A DNA stretch of 64,000 bases from a virus. The DNA lies in the IMG/VR virus record IMGVR_UViG_3300008108_000057, positions 57,540 to 121,539 of that record, one strand, 5' to 3'. The notes beneath the pieces were generated by a model. The model was given only the letters and a program-made list of their open reading frames with translations, was not told where the DNA came from and searched no databases. The position numbers and the translations under genes are program-made. Each line of letters begins with the position of its first letter. Position 1 is the stretch's first letter. Shown here one piece after another: positions 1 through 8,712 of this stretch.

Positions 1-801
1 TCCAAGACAGTCACAATTAACTCTACTGCAACTGGTGGTGTAGAAGATACTGTTGCTAGAGAATTAGCACAAGGCGCATTTACTGCTGCAAATACCGCAG
101 GGTCAAATACTGTATATCTACAAGCAGTTAACGATTCACAAAATACCAACATTACTGCGGTTAATACTTTTTCTAGCTCCGCATTTGATTCTGCAAATGC
201 AGGAGTAAATCTAGCAACCGCTTCTTATGCTCAAGCCAATAATGCTTCAGGTAACACCGTAGCATTACAGGCACAGATGACAACAACTAACACTAACGTT
301 ACTAGTGTTAATACATTTGCACAGTCAGGATTTAACTCAGCAAATGCAGGAGTTACTCTAGCGGCAGCAGCATATAACCAAGCCAATACCGCATCAAGTA
401 ATACAGTATACTTACAATCAATCAATGATTTACAGAATACTAATATCACTTCTGTAAATACTTTTACTGGTTCTGCATTTAACTCAGCAAACGCTGGAGT
501 AGCATTAGCTACCTCCGCATATGGTAAAGCTAACGCTGAAGGTGAAATTAATAATACGCAGAATACTTGGATTGCAAATACTAATACTTTTGCACAAGCG
601 GCATATAATTTTGCAAACACACGTTTCAGTTCATCTGGTGGTACAATTTCAGGCAACGTAACAATTCAAAATGATTTGAGTGTTTTGGGTAATGTTAATT
701 TTATCGGAAATGTTACTTCTGTAACTGTTACAGGTAACAGTGGTCAGTTTTTCGGTTATGCATCAAATGGACTGCAAATCACGATGGTTATTCACAGATA
801 A
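1..801 (+). CDS. Tail fibre protein, N-terminal part (cut by window edge, ends at a frameshift)
   Basis: The frame is open from the first base, so the true start lies outside the window. The protein is built from about 49-residue units with recurring SNTVYLQ, NTNITSVNTF and SANAGV blocks, followed by a beta-rich stretch (GNVTIQNDLSVLGNVNF) typical of marine T4-like tail fibres just before the shaft tip. The frame stops at 801 while the same protein continues in the -1 frame from about 738 onward. Homologous fibres read straight through this point as I remember them, so this is very probably the front half of one gene split by an indel. An alternative is a true phase-variable break or an assembly error. 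Confidence 0.8.
   Translation, partial: SKTVTINSTATGGVEDTVARELAQGAFTAANTAGSNTVYLQAVNDSQNTNITAVNTFSSSAFDSANAGVNLATASYAQANNASGNTVALQAQMTTTNTNVTSVNTFAQSGFNSANAGVTLAAAAYNQANTASSNTVYLQSINDLQNTNITSVNTFTGSAFNSANAGVALATSAYGKANAEGEINNTQNTWIANTNTFAQAAYNFANTRFSSSGGTISGNVTIQNDLSVLGNVNFIGNVTSVTVTGNSGQFFGYASNGLQITMVIHR
91..531 (+). repeat. 147-bp tandem coding repeats, first block
   Basis: Units start at 91, 238 and 385, an exact spacing of 147 bp (49 codons), marked by the AAY-ACC/AAT-GCN codons before the SNTV block. Copies differ mostly at third positions, with some amino-acid changes. They encode the repetitive fibre shaft. The second block lies at 1275-2020. Confidence 0.85.
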
Positions 802-842
802 ACATTCAAAATATTAATAGTGGACTTGATGCATCTAGTGAT

Positions 843-3056
843 TTGGTTGCAACTGCTGATAATGGTACTGAAGATGATACATATATTGCCGCAGGTATCG
901 GTAGTAGTCAACATAGTGTTTCAGACTATACTTTGGTTGGACCAAACGATGGATACCTTTATGTGTCAGGTAACACAACTACTGGTGGTGGTGATCTTGT
1001 AATAGGTACATTTTTACCCCAAAATGATGTAATAATTGCCGCAGGCGGCATGAATACAGAAAATGAACAGATGCGTATCATCGGTTCAAGCAACACAATT
1101 AGTATTCGTTCTAATGTAAATTCAAGTTTAGCTAAAAGTGTACTTCTAGGACCCATTGCAAATCTTCATATCACTGGAGGAAGTACAGGTCAATTATTAT
1201 CTACTGATGGTTCTGGAAATTTAAGTTTTATCAATTCTCCAGCAGACTTAGCTTCTGCTGCTTATGCTCAAGCTAATAATGCATCAAGTAATACTGTAGC
1301 TATACAGGCAGTTAATGATCTACAGAATACTAATATTACTTCAGTAAACACTTTTGCTGCATCAGCATTTAATAGTGCTAATGCTGGAGTTACTCTAGCA
1401 ACTGCTGCTTTTGAGGTAGCAAATACCGCAGCAGGTAATACTGTGGCTCTACAGTCACAGATGACTACCACAAATACTAATATTACATCAGTAAACACAT
1501 TTGCTGGTTCTGCTTTTAATTCTGCTAATGCAGGAGTAACTTTAGCAACGGCTGCCTTTGAAGCAGCAAACACCGCAGCAGGTAATACTGTTTACCTACA
1601 AACAGTTAATAACCTACAAAATACAAATATTACTGCTGTTAATACGTTTGCTCAAGCAGCTTATGATAAGGCGAATACTGGAGGTGGTGGAAGTGATACT
1701 GTAGCATTCGCTGCTTATGCTCAAGCTAATAATGCATCAAGTAATACTGTAGCCTTGCAAGCAGTTAATGATCTACAGAATACCAATATTACTTCAGTCA
1801 ATACATTTACTCAGGCAGCATATAACTCAGCAAATGCAGGAGTAACTTTAGCAACGGCTGCCTTTGAAGCAGCAAACACCGCAGGATCAAATACTGTATA
1901 CTTACAAGCAGTTAATGATCTACAGAATACCAATATTACTAGTGTTAATACCTTTGCTCAAGCAGGATTCAACAAAGCAAATGATGCAGTACAAACAGGG
2001 TTCACAACAATATCTGCAAATGCTGTTTCAATTACACCAGCAAATAATGCAGACACCTTAACAATTAATCCTGGTACCAATATAACAATATCTGCATGTA
2101 CCACTACAAAAACAATTACAATTAATTCGACAGCAAGTGGTGGTGGAGGTGGAAGTACAACATTAATATCTGACGTTAGGTCTTTTATTGCCAATAGTGG
2201 ACAAACAGTATTTACTGTTCCTACATATGTTGTAGGAGAAAATAGAATTAGAGTATTTGTTAACGGTGTAAGACAAAATAATGTTGTCGATTATGCTGAA
2301 ACTAATCCAACAACTATAACTTTAAATCCTGCGGCTGACGCAGGTGATAATGTTGTTTTTGAAGTTACTGCCTTTGATGGAGCATTAACTCCAAACCAAA
2401 ACACTTGGATTAATAATACTGATACTTTTGCTAAAATGGCTGCCTTTACTGCCAATGCAGCATATAATACAGCAAACACTCCACCAACTAGAGGAATAAC
2501 AACAGACGCTAGTTATTATCCAGTTTTTGTTGACGCTAATAATTCTACCGCATTAGTTGAATCACTTCATACCAACTTAAATTTAAATTATAATCCTTCC
2601 ACTTCATTACTATTTGTATCTTCTGCTAACATATTATCTTTAGGTGTTGGAACAGCACCATCTCCAACTGGTGGTGATATTCGTGCATCCAACAATATTA
2701 CTGCATTCTTCTCTGATGAAAGATTGAAAATAAACATCAAACCTATTGATAATGCATTAGAAAAGATACAAGAAATTTCTGGTGTATACTATAATACAAA
2801 TGAATTGGCTAGAACATACGGTTATACTGACACATCCGAACATGTCGGTGTTATAGCACAACAAATTCAAAGTGTGTTACCACACGCTGTTAAGCCTGCT
2901 CCATTCGACACAGACTTTGATAAAAATGGAAATATATTTTCGAAATCTGGAGAAAATTATCTAACTGTACAGTATGAAAAATTAATTCCTCTCTTAATTC
3001 AAGCAATTAAAGAACAGCAAGAACAGATTGATGAGTTGAAACGAAATGCTAAATAA
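843..3056 (+). CDS. Tail fibre protein, C-terminal part with S74 intramolecular chaperone domain
   Basis: This continues the preceding fibre in another frame. The frame is open back to 738 and already reads fibre-like sequence (NHDGYSQINIQNINSG) before the nominal TTG start at 843, which has no convincing ribosome binding site, so 843 is probably not a natural start. Residues about 140-390 hold more 49-residue units separated by a GGGGS linker. A beta-rich middle follows, and the last 115 residues carry the peptidase S74 signature (FFSDERLKINI, then EHVGVIAQQIQ) and a terminal coiled coil. In this family the C-terminal domain helps trimer folding and is then cut off autocatalytically. Role: receptor-binding fibre shaft. 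Confidence 0.85.
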   Translation: MVATADNGTEDDTYIAAGIGSSQHSVSDYTLVGPNDGYLYVSGNTTTGGGDLVIGTFLPQNDVIIAAGGMNTENEQMRIIGSSNTISIRSNVNSSLAKSVLLGPIANLHITGGSTGQLLSTDGSGNLSFINSPADLASAAYAQANNASSNTVAIQAVNDLQNTNITSVNTFAASAFNSANAGVTLATAAFEVANTAAGNTVALQSQMTTTNTNITSVNTFAGSAFNSANAGVTLATAAFEAANTAAGNTVYLQTVNNLQNTNITAVNTFAQAAYDKANTGGGGSDTVAFAAYAQANNASSNTVALQAVNDLQNTNITSVNTFTQAAYNSANAGVTLATAAFEAANTAGSNTVYLQAVNDLQNTNITSVNTFAQAGFNKANDAVQTGFTTISANAVSITPANNADTLTINPGTNITISACTTTKTITINSTASGGGGGSTTLISDVRSFIANSGQTVFTVPTYVVGENRIRVFVNGVRQNNVVDYAETNPTTITLNPAADAGDNVVFEVTAFDGALTPNQNTWINNTDTFAKMAAFTANAAYNTANTPPTRGITTDASYYPVFVDANNSTALVESLHTNLNLNYNPSTSLLFVSSANILSLGVGTAPSPTGGDIRASNNITAFFSDERLKINIKPIDNALEKIQEISGVYYNTNELARTYGYTDTSEHVGVIAQQIQSVLPHAVKPAPFDTDFDKNGNIFSKSGENYLTVQYEKLIPLLIQAIKEQQEQIDELKRNAK
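1275..2020 (+). repeat. 147-bp tandem coding repeats, second block
   Basis: Units start at 1275, 1422, 1569, 1728 and 1875. Spacings are 147, 147, 159 and 147 bp, and the 159-bp step contains a 12-bp glycine-serine insertion. Several units share long identical stretches with block one (for example the SANAGVTLATAAFEAANTA segment), so recombination between units could lengthen or shorten the fibre. Confidence 0.85.
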
Positions 3057-3102
3057 TTTTTCAAATTGTCGGAATTTTTTTATGGTAGGATAAGGAGTAC
3101 AA

Positions 3103-4062
3103 ATGCCAATCCCTGGCCCAGGTCAATCGTTACCAATAACTACAATTGCTACTGAGTTTGGTGGCACGGTACCGCATGAAATTAGTGAATATTATCGTGG
3201 GGGTGCTTTAGTACCTAATTCTCCCGGTACTGCTACTATTCCTACGAGCGGAACAATAGCATATTCAGATTTTTATAATACTTCAGCTACAACAAGAGTT
3301 GCAATACCTTTAGTGATTTCAGCGTCAACCGACAACTATAATGTATATACGAGTCGTGGACCAACTTATAATCCTGGTAATTCTGATATTACAGTCACAA
3401 TAAATCCAGGAGTAACTGTAGGAAGCTCAAGCACTCCTGCTTATGCATTTTCGGTGCCTTCAGAATTTTCTCCTGCTGACACTATAACTGTCATCAATAA
3501 TGGTCTAATTCAAGGTAAAGGAGGAGCTGGTGGTCGTGGTACTGGCTCAAGCTCAACGTCCTGTGCCGGTGCTGTTGGTGGTAATGCAATATTTGTTAAT
3601 AGACCAACAGTTATTACTAATAATGGTACTGTTGCAGCTGGAGGTGGCGGAGGTGGCGGAGGAGGAGCGAACTTCGTTCCTAGACCGGCCAAGTCAGGAG
3701 GACCAAGATATGCACTTGGTGGTGGCGGTGGCGGAGGAGCAAGTGCACCACCATCAGCAGGTGGTCCTCTAGGTCCTGGCCCATTTCCAGGAACGTCAGC
3801 AACGGTAGGTGGTCCAGGTACCAGTCCTGCTGGTGGTACTGGTGGTACTGGAGGAACAAGTCTTCCAGGGGTTGCAATTGGAGGTGCAGGTGGAGCTGGT
3901 GGTGGTAGAGGTGCTGCCGGTACTGCTGGCACAAACCGAACGTATGCACCAAACCCAGCCTTAGGCCTCGGCGGCGCAGGAGGAGCGGCTGGAAATTATA
4001 TCGTAGGTAATCCATTCGTAACTTGGCCAGTAACAGGTACCCGACAAGGTGGCGTAGCCTAA
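3103..4062 (+). CDS. Glycine-rich tail tip / adhesin-like structural protein
   Basis: 319 residues with an AAGGAG site 7 nt before the ATG. The first 45 residues (MPIPGPGQSLPITTIATEFGG) match the small-domain start seen in many marine T4-like virion proteins. The C-terminal half is a series of glycine runs (GGGGGGGGGA, GGGGGGGAS, GGAGGAGGGRG, GLGGAGGAAG) separated by short variable segments. That layout recalls the glycine-rich region of T-even gp38 adhesins, whose polyglycine helices carry variable receptor-contact loops. It directly follows the tail fibre gene, where gp38-type adhesins sit. The adhesin role is inferred from composition and position, not from clear sequence identity. Confidence 0.6.
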   Translation: MPIPGPGQSLPITTIATEFGGTVPHEISEYYRGGALVPNSPGTATIPTSGTIAYSDFYNTSATTRVAIPLVISASTDNYNVYTSRGPTYNPGNSDITVTINPGVTVGSSSTPAYAFSVPSEFSPADTITVINNGLIQGKGGAGGRGTGSSSTSCAGAVGGNAIFVNRPTVITNNGTVAAGGGGGGGGGANFVPRPAKSGGPRYALGGGGGGGASAPPSAGGPLGPGPFPGTSATVGGPGTSPAGGTGGTGGTSLPGVAIGGAGGAGGGRGAAGTAGTNRTYAPNPALGLGGAGGAAGNYIVGNPFVTWPVTGTRQGGVA

Positions 4063-4079
4063 TAAAAAAAAGGATTTAT

Positions 4080-4421
4080 ATGAACACACTTTATATGAAA
4101 ATACATCAATTTGAAGAACAGAGTCATTCTTTGATAGTATCATTTGCCTCAGATACGACAGAACATCAAGATCCGGATAAATATCCAGCATATGCTTATC
4201 AGCCGCTACATATGTGGCCAGGCGTAAATGACCCAGAAGAAATAAAAAAACGAATTGCAATTTCTGGAATGTATCACGCCGAGCAGCAAGAGCGTGAAGA
4301 AAAATTTGTTGCAGATTCAGCAAAAATACAACAGTATAAAGACATGATTGGACAGGTATCTTCATATTCTATAGAAGATTTGGCACCAACTACTCCTCCC
4401 GAATTTGTTATAGAGGTGTGA
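4080..4421 (+). CDS. Conserved-looking hypothetical protein
   Basis: 113 residues. The start at 4080 is chosen because AAAAGGA lies just upstream; the frame runs back to 4023 but that part overlaps the preceding gene's end. The protein is acidic and rich in Gln and Glu, with no recognised domain, signal or membrane segment. It sits between the adhesin-like gene and the neck genes, so a tail-related or fibre-assembly role is possible but unsupported. Confidence 0.6.
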   Translation: MNTLYMKIHQFEEQSHSLIVSFASDTTEHQDPDKYPAYAYQPLHMWPGVNDPEEIKKRIAISGMYHAEQQEREEKFVADSAKIQQYKDMIGQVSSYSIEDLAPTTPPEFVIEV

Positions 4422-4422
4422 A

Positions 4423-4941
4423 ATGTTTAAATTCCCACCTAAGGTATTAAAGGCATTTGATATACTGGTAGTTAAAACTGAAGTTTTTTCTGGCGCCATA
4501 TTAACTGTAGAGCCTATATTAGATGGTGTTTTCACAGTTGGATCCAGCTTTGATTATGTTTGGATGATAAGTAAAGGACGCCTGGTATGTACAGAGACAA
4601 CTACGGGTGAAGTTGTTGAATTGAGAAAAGGTGAATCTACTCTAACAAAATCTTTTTCAAAAGGAGAGTGGAGAATGCAGGTTATGGAAGATACAGAAAG
4701 TCTATGTGTTAGTCCTTTTTTGAATGAATCAACGTCACAGATAACAGACAAAGTTGCTCCTTTTGCTATACTTTCTGGACAAAATAAAGCCATATCAAAA
4801 GATTCAAAGTTATTTTTAGGATCAGGTTCTTTGCAGATTGATGATCGTACTTTTAATTCTCCTGCACAAATTCGTTTTTCTAAAGGAAATAAGATAGTTC
4901 ATGCAAATGAAGATTCTTTTGGGTTTTTTATTTTAACATAA
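4423..4941 (+). CDS. Hypothetical beta-rich (possibly cupin-like) protein
   Basis: 172 residues, starting 1 nt after the preceding stop, so probably translated together with it. The sequence alternates short hydrophobic strands with Gly and Asp turns (for example SFDYVWMISKGRLVCTE, then a KGES turn), which suggests a cupin-like barrel. The usual metal-binding histidines are not evident. No family is recognised. Its position before gene 13 suggests a virion-related role, by inference only. Confidence 0.6.
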   Translation: MFKFPPKVLKAFDILVVKTEVFSGAILTVEPILDGVFTVGSSFDYVWMISKGRLVCTETTTGEVVELRKGESTLTKSFSKGEWRMQVMEDTESLCVSPFLNESTSQITDKVAPFAILSGQNKAISKDSKLFLGSGSLQIDDRTFNSPAQIRFSKGNKIVHANEDSFGFFILT

Positions 4942-4944
4942 ATA
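4937..4944 (+). promoter_or_regulatory. Late promoter octamer CATAAATA
   Basis: This is one mismatch from the T4 late consensus TATAAATA and lies 35 bp before the gene 13 start. gp55, the late sigma factor, is encoded in this window. Confidence 0.5.
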
Positions 4945-4978
4945 TAATAATCTAGAGAACTCCAACTATAATAAAAAA

Positions 4979-5758
4979 ATGGCCCAAATAACTAACAGAC
5001 AAGAATTTAAAGACTATTGCCTTCGTCGTTTAGGGTTTCCTGTAATTGATATTAATATCGATGACGAGCAGATAGAGGACAGAATTGACGATGCCATGCA
5101 ATACTGGCAAGACTATCATTTCGACGGCCTACAAAAAGTCTACTATATCAAAGCAGTAACACAACAAGATATCAATCAGCGTTATATTGATATGCGTCCA
5201 TCTGTCACAAAAGATGCATCAAACAATTCTTTAAATATTGTTGGTGTAACTAGAATCTTTCCTATTCAAGACTCTCAGGCAACAATCAATATGTTTGACC
5301 TGCGTTATCAGTTACGTTTAAATGAATTGTATGACTTCACTTCAGCATCTTATATCAATTACACATTGACAATGCAACATCTGCGTTCACTGGAAATATT
5401 ATTTACTGGTGAAGTACCTATTCGTTTTCAGAGACATATGCATAAATTGTTTATTGATTGGGCATGGGGTGCTTCTGAGGCTCCTGTTGGTACTATAGTT
5501 GTTGCTGAGTGTTATGCATTAATTAATCCAGATGTTTATCATGCTGTCTGGGATGATCGTTGGCTCAAACGATATGCTACAGCACTCATCAAACGCAATT
5601 GGGGAGACAACCTCAAAAAGTTTCAAGGCGTTCAATTGTTAGGTGGTGTTACACTAAACGGTGACAAAATCTACGAAGATGCAGTTGACGAAATCAAACA
5701 ACTGGAACAAGAAATGGAAAGCAATTACGGCGCACCGCTAGAGTGGTTCATGAACTAA
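4979..5758 (+). CDS. 13: Neck protein gp13
   Basis: 259 residues. The N-terminus (FKDYCLRRLGFPVIDINIDDEQIEDRIDDA) has the helix-rich opening typical of gp13 in marine T4-like phages, and the gene stands first in a 13-14-15-16 series. In T4, gp13 and gp14 form the neck that closes the filled head and makes the platform for tail attachment. It acts late, in the virion. The start follows an AT-rich gap and a late-promoter-like octamer. The next gene begins 1 nt after the stop. Confidence 0.9.
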   Translation: MAQITNRQEFKDYCLRRLGFPVIDINIDDEQIEDRIDDAMQYWQDYHFDGLQKVYYIKAVTQQDINQRYIDMRPSVTKDASNNSLNIVGVTRIFPIQDSQATINMFDLRYQLRLNELYDFTSASYINYTLTMQHLRSLEILFTGEVPIRFQRHMHKLFIDWAWGASEAPVGTIVVAECYALINPDVYHAVWDDRWLKRYATALIKRNWGDNLKKFQGVQLLGGVTLNGDKIYEDAVDEIKQLEQEMESNYGAPLEWFMN

Positions 5759-5759
5759 G

Positions 5760-6647
5760 ATGCCAACTAACCATTATTTTAATAACTATAATGCCAAATA
5801 CACTGAACAACGTTTAGTGGAAGATTTGATTGTTGAATCCATAAAAATAATGGGTGTGACTTGTTATTATATTCCGACCACTTACAATAATCCAACAGAT
5901 TTTATATATGGTGAAGATCCTCTGAAAAAGTTTACAACAGCATATCCTATTGAGTTATATCCAAAAGATGTTATGGATTATAAAGGAGATAAAGATTTCT
6001 TTAGTAAGTTTGGTCTTGAGATTAGAAACCATATAACTGTAGTAATGTCAAAAAGAAGTTTCTCTCAAAGAGTTCCTGTAGATCCTGATTATGGTAGACC
6101 AAAAGACGGAGACTTAATTTATATTCCTCCTCTTAATGGTGTAGGTGAACTATATGAGATTAAGTTCGTTAATCAAGATATGGACATGGCTATGCTTGGT
6201 CGTAGAGTTCCATATTTTTATGAATTAGAATTGGAGAAATTCAAGTATTCACATGAAACAATTGATACTGGTATACCTGATATTGATATCGTTCAACAAA
6301 AAGATGCTTACGCACAAAGATTTACGTTAACTGGAGTTTCAGGTGTTTTTGCTATAGGAGAAACTATTTTTATTAGTCCAGATATTACTTTAGCAAATGC
6401 AACTACAACAGGTATCATTGCAGCTTATGATTCTGCAACTGCAAACTTAGATATTAATACAATAGCAGGAACATTCTCTGTTGGTAATTTGGCTAGAGGA
6501 GCAACATCAAATGCAAGAGGAACTATTGCATCTACCAACATATATGAACATGCAGAGTATTATGCAGACTATGACAATAAAATAATCAATGCTGAAGGAA
6601 CTTCAATTATTGATTTTTCAGAAACTAATCCATTTGGTAATATATAA
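5760..6647 (+). CDS. 14: Neck protein gp14
   Basis: 295 residues. The opening NHYFNNYNAKYTEQRLVEDL and the YYIPTTYNNPTDFIYGEDP block are characteristic of gp14 in this phage group. In T4 it joins gp13 in the head-completion neck. A C-terminal segment of about 70 residues with short Gly/Thr-rich strands resembles the inserts seen in other structural proteins here. The gene starts 1 nt after gene 13 and its stop overlaps the gene 15 start by 1 nt, so the three are co-translated. Confidence 0.88.
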   Translation: MPTNHYFNNYNAKYTEQRLVEDLIVESIKIMGVTCYYIPTTYNNPTDFIYGEDPLKKFTTAYPIELYPKDVMDYKGDKDFFSKFGLEIRNHITVVMSKRSFSQRVPVDPDYGRPKDGDLIYIPPLNGVGELYEIKFVNQDMDMAMLGRRVPYFYELELEKFKYSHETIDTGIPDIDIVQQKDAYAQRFTLTGVSGVFAIGETIFISPDITLANATTTGIIAAYDSATANLDINTIAGTFSVGNLARGATSNARGTIASTNIYEHAEYYADYDNKIINAEGTSIIDFSETNPFGNI

Positions 6648-7651
6648 TGTCGGCAACATATCACAGAATCATTCGTAAACTTGTAGTTGGTTTTGGTAGT
6701 TTGTTTGACAACATTACCTTAACTCGTTACAAAACAGATGGCACCGAAGATAGAAAAATCAAGGTGCCTATTATCTATGCACCAAAAGAAAAGTATGCTG
6801 CTCGTTTACTAGGCGATCCAGATTTAAATAAAAAAGTTCAAATCACATTACCTAGAATGTCTTTTGATTTGATAAGCATGGAATATGACGCATCAAGAAA
6901 ACAAATAACAAATTTAAAGACTACAGCAGCATCAGGAAATCCTAACGTAAAACTTGCACAATATACTCCTGTGCCTTATAACTTTGATTTTTCATTATAC
7001 ATCTATGTCAGAAATATAGAAGATGGTACTCAAATAATAGAACACATATTGCCATTTTTTACTCCTGAGTATACAATAAAACTAAATCTTATTCCTACGA
7101 TGGGAGTAACAAAAGAAGTACCAATTAATTTAAATTCAGTAAATTACGACATTGAGTATGAAGGATTGCAAGACTCTGATGCTAGGGTAGTTATTTGGAC
7201 TTTAAATTTTACAGTAAAAGCTTTTGTATATGGAGCAATATCTCAAGCAAAGATAATCAAAGATTCTTTTGTAAACATATTAGATTTAGATTCATCTGTC
7301 AATAATGGAAAAGTTACTTTTAATATGAGTCCTTCCGGTTTTGGAACATACAAGGAAGGAGAAACAGTTTATCAAGGATATTCATTAGATACAGCTAGTG
7401 CTACTGGTACAGTTGTATACTATAGTAATACCACAGATCAAATGGTAATTACAGATATAAATGGTGGGTTTAAAGCAAATACAGAAATTATAGGACTAGA
7501 TTCTTTTGCAGAATATACTCTATTATCAGTTGAAGGTGTAAATGCAAATAATAAGATGGTAACAATTAATTCTTATGTGAACCCAGCAAATGCTACCATT
7601 AACTCAGCATATACTATTGTGACAACAGTGACGGAGTACAACAGTGACTAA
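6647..7651 (+). CDS. 15: Tail sheath terminator gp15
   Basis: 334 residues. The N-terminal SATYHRIIRKLVVGFGSLFDNITLTRY block and the central LPRMSFDLISMEYD segment identify gp15, the protein that caps the contracted-sheath end of the tail and joins it to the neck. The last 100 residues form a beta-rich extension with ETVYQGYSLDTASATGTV, a motif like the one at the end of gp14. The ATG overlaps the gene 14 stop. The end overlaps the start of gene 16 by 8 nt. Confidence 0.9.
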   Translation: MSATYHRIIRKLVVGFGSLFDNITLTRYKTDGTEDRKIKVPIIYAPKEKYAARLLGDPDLNKKVQITLPRMSFDLISMEYDASRKQITNLKTTAASGNPNVKLAQYTPVPYNFDFSLYIYVRNIEDGTQIIEHILPFFTPEYTIKLNLIPTMGVTKEVPINLNSVNYDIEYEGLQDSDARVVIWTLNFTVKAFVYGAISQAKIIKDSFVNILDLDSSVNNGKVTFNMSPSGFGTYKEGETVYQGYSLDTASATGTVVYYSNTTDQMVITDINGGFKANTEIIGLDSFAEYTLLSVEGVNANNKMVTINSYVNPANATINSAYTIVTTVTEYNSD

Positions 7652-8072
7652 ATTTGAAAAAAATATGAGTGATATCTTTGAAGTAGAGCCAAAACAAATT
7701 GCTAGTACAGATATTATAGTTAAAGAAGAAAGACCTGTCGTTCAAGTTGATTCTAAGTTAGAAGATGATCTAGAAAAAGATTATAATAAAGTCCGTCAGA
7801 ACTATGAAGAAATTATCAACAAAGGAGTTGATGCCATAGATTCTATTCTTGAGATAGCCAGAGAATCTGAGCATCCAAGAGCATTTGAAGTTGCAGCTAC
7901 CATGATTAAGAACGTAGCAGATGCAAACGAAAAGTTAATTATGTTACAGAAACAGATGCGTGAAATACAAAGAGCATCAGGAAAAGAACCACAAACAAGC
8001 ACTAAAATAGATAAAGCCATATTCGTTGGTAGTACAGCAGATTTAAATAAAATGTTAAAAGGTAAGGAATGA
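7644..8072 (+). CDS. 16: Terminase small subunit gp16
   Basis: 142 residues. The GTG start at 7644 is chosen because GGAG lies 8 nt upstream and the resulting N-terminus (TKFEKNMSDIFEVEP) fits my recollection of gp16; an ATG at 7665 is the alternative. The coiled-coil-forming middle (YEEIINKGVDAIDSILEIA) and the C-terminal FVGSTADLNKMLK tail are hallmarks. The small terminase subunit recognises phage DNA and stimulates the packaging motor. The large subunit lies 1 kb downstream, separated by two inserted genes. Confidence 0.88.
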   Translation: MTKFEKNMSDIFEVEPKQIASTDIIVKEERPVVQVDSKLEDDLEKDYNKVRQNYEEIINKGVDAIDSILEIARESEHPRAFEVAATMIKNVADANEKLIMLQKQMREIQRASGKEPQTSTKIDKAIFVGSTADLNKMLKGKE

Positions 8073-8710
8073 AATACTTCAAACATTTAAGAGAAGAAGT
8101 TCAAGAAAGAAAAGATACAAAATCAAAGACACTTCATGCATTTGATATGGATGAAGTATTGTTTCATCACGATCATTCTAAACTAAAAGTTCATGTTAAA
8201 GATCAGCACGGTAAAAGAGTTCAGTCTTTGACTAACACAGAATATAATGACCATAAGTTGAAACATGGTCACAGTTATGACTATAGTGATTTTAAATCAC
8301 ACAAAGTGTTTCAGAAGTCTGCTCATCCTATTCATAAGATGATTAATAAACTGAAGGCGATACACAAGAATAATAAAAATGTTGAGATTGTAACTGCAAG
8401 ATCAGATATGGATGACAAGCATGGTTTTATGAAAACACTAAAGCATCACGGTATTGATCCTCACCACATTCACGTTCGTCGTGCTGGTAATGTTGGTGCA
8501 CCTTCTCCAGCAGAAGCAAAACATAAAGTCATTGGTGATTTAGTTAAGAAGCATGGTTATAAGAAAGTTCATTTGTATGATGATTCTCATGCCAATCTGA
8601 AACACTTCAAAAAACTAAAAGATGATCATCCTGATGTTGAGTTTCATGCACACCATGTTAGTCATGATCCAGAAACAGGACATGTGAAAGTAACTACAAC
8701 AAAAGCATAA
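8069..8710 (+). CDS. HAD-like phosphatase with capsid-targeting-like leader
   Basis: 213 residues. FDMDEVLF (Asp26, Asp28) is HAD motif I, EIVTARSD fits motif II, and HLYDDSHANL near residue 170 fits the acidic motif IV. The protein is unusually rich in His and Lys. The first ten residues (MKYFKHLREE) resemble the MKxFxxxLxEE leaders of other proteins in this window and of T4 internal head proteins, so the enzyme may be packaged in the head. The substrate is unknown; polynucleotide 3'-phosphate or nucleotides are possible. The ATG overlaps the gene 16 stop by 4 nt. Confidence 0.7.
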   Translation: MKYFKHLREEVQERKDTKSKTLHAFDMDEVLFHHDHSKLKVHVKDQHGKRVQSLTNTEYNDHKLKHGHSYDYSDFKSHKVFQKSAHPIHKMINKLKAIHKNNKNVEIVTARSDMDDKHGFMKTLKHHGIDPHHIHVRRAGNVGAPSPAEAKHKVIGDLVKKHGYKKVHLYDDSHANLKHFKKLKDDHPDVEFHAHHVSHDPETGHVKVTTTKA

Positions 8711-8712
8711 GA

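Noticed and set aside
738-801. Programmed -1 ribosomal frameshift in the tail fibre
   Set aside because: No X-XXY-YYZ slippery heptamer in the overlap and no strong downstream fold, so an indel is more likely.
1268-1573. Minus-strand ORF in the tail fibre repeats, and similar at 231-656
   Set aside because: A shadow of the repeated + strand frame without start signals.
91-2020. CRISPR array
   Set aside because: Repeats are coding, 147 bp, in frame and without variable spacers.
3510-3932. Proline-rich minus-strand ORF of 140 codons
   Set aside because: Antisense shadow of the glycine-rich adhesin; Gly codons read backwards give Pro and Ala.
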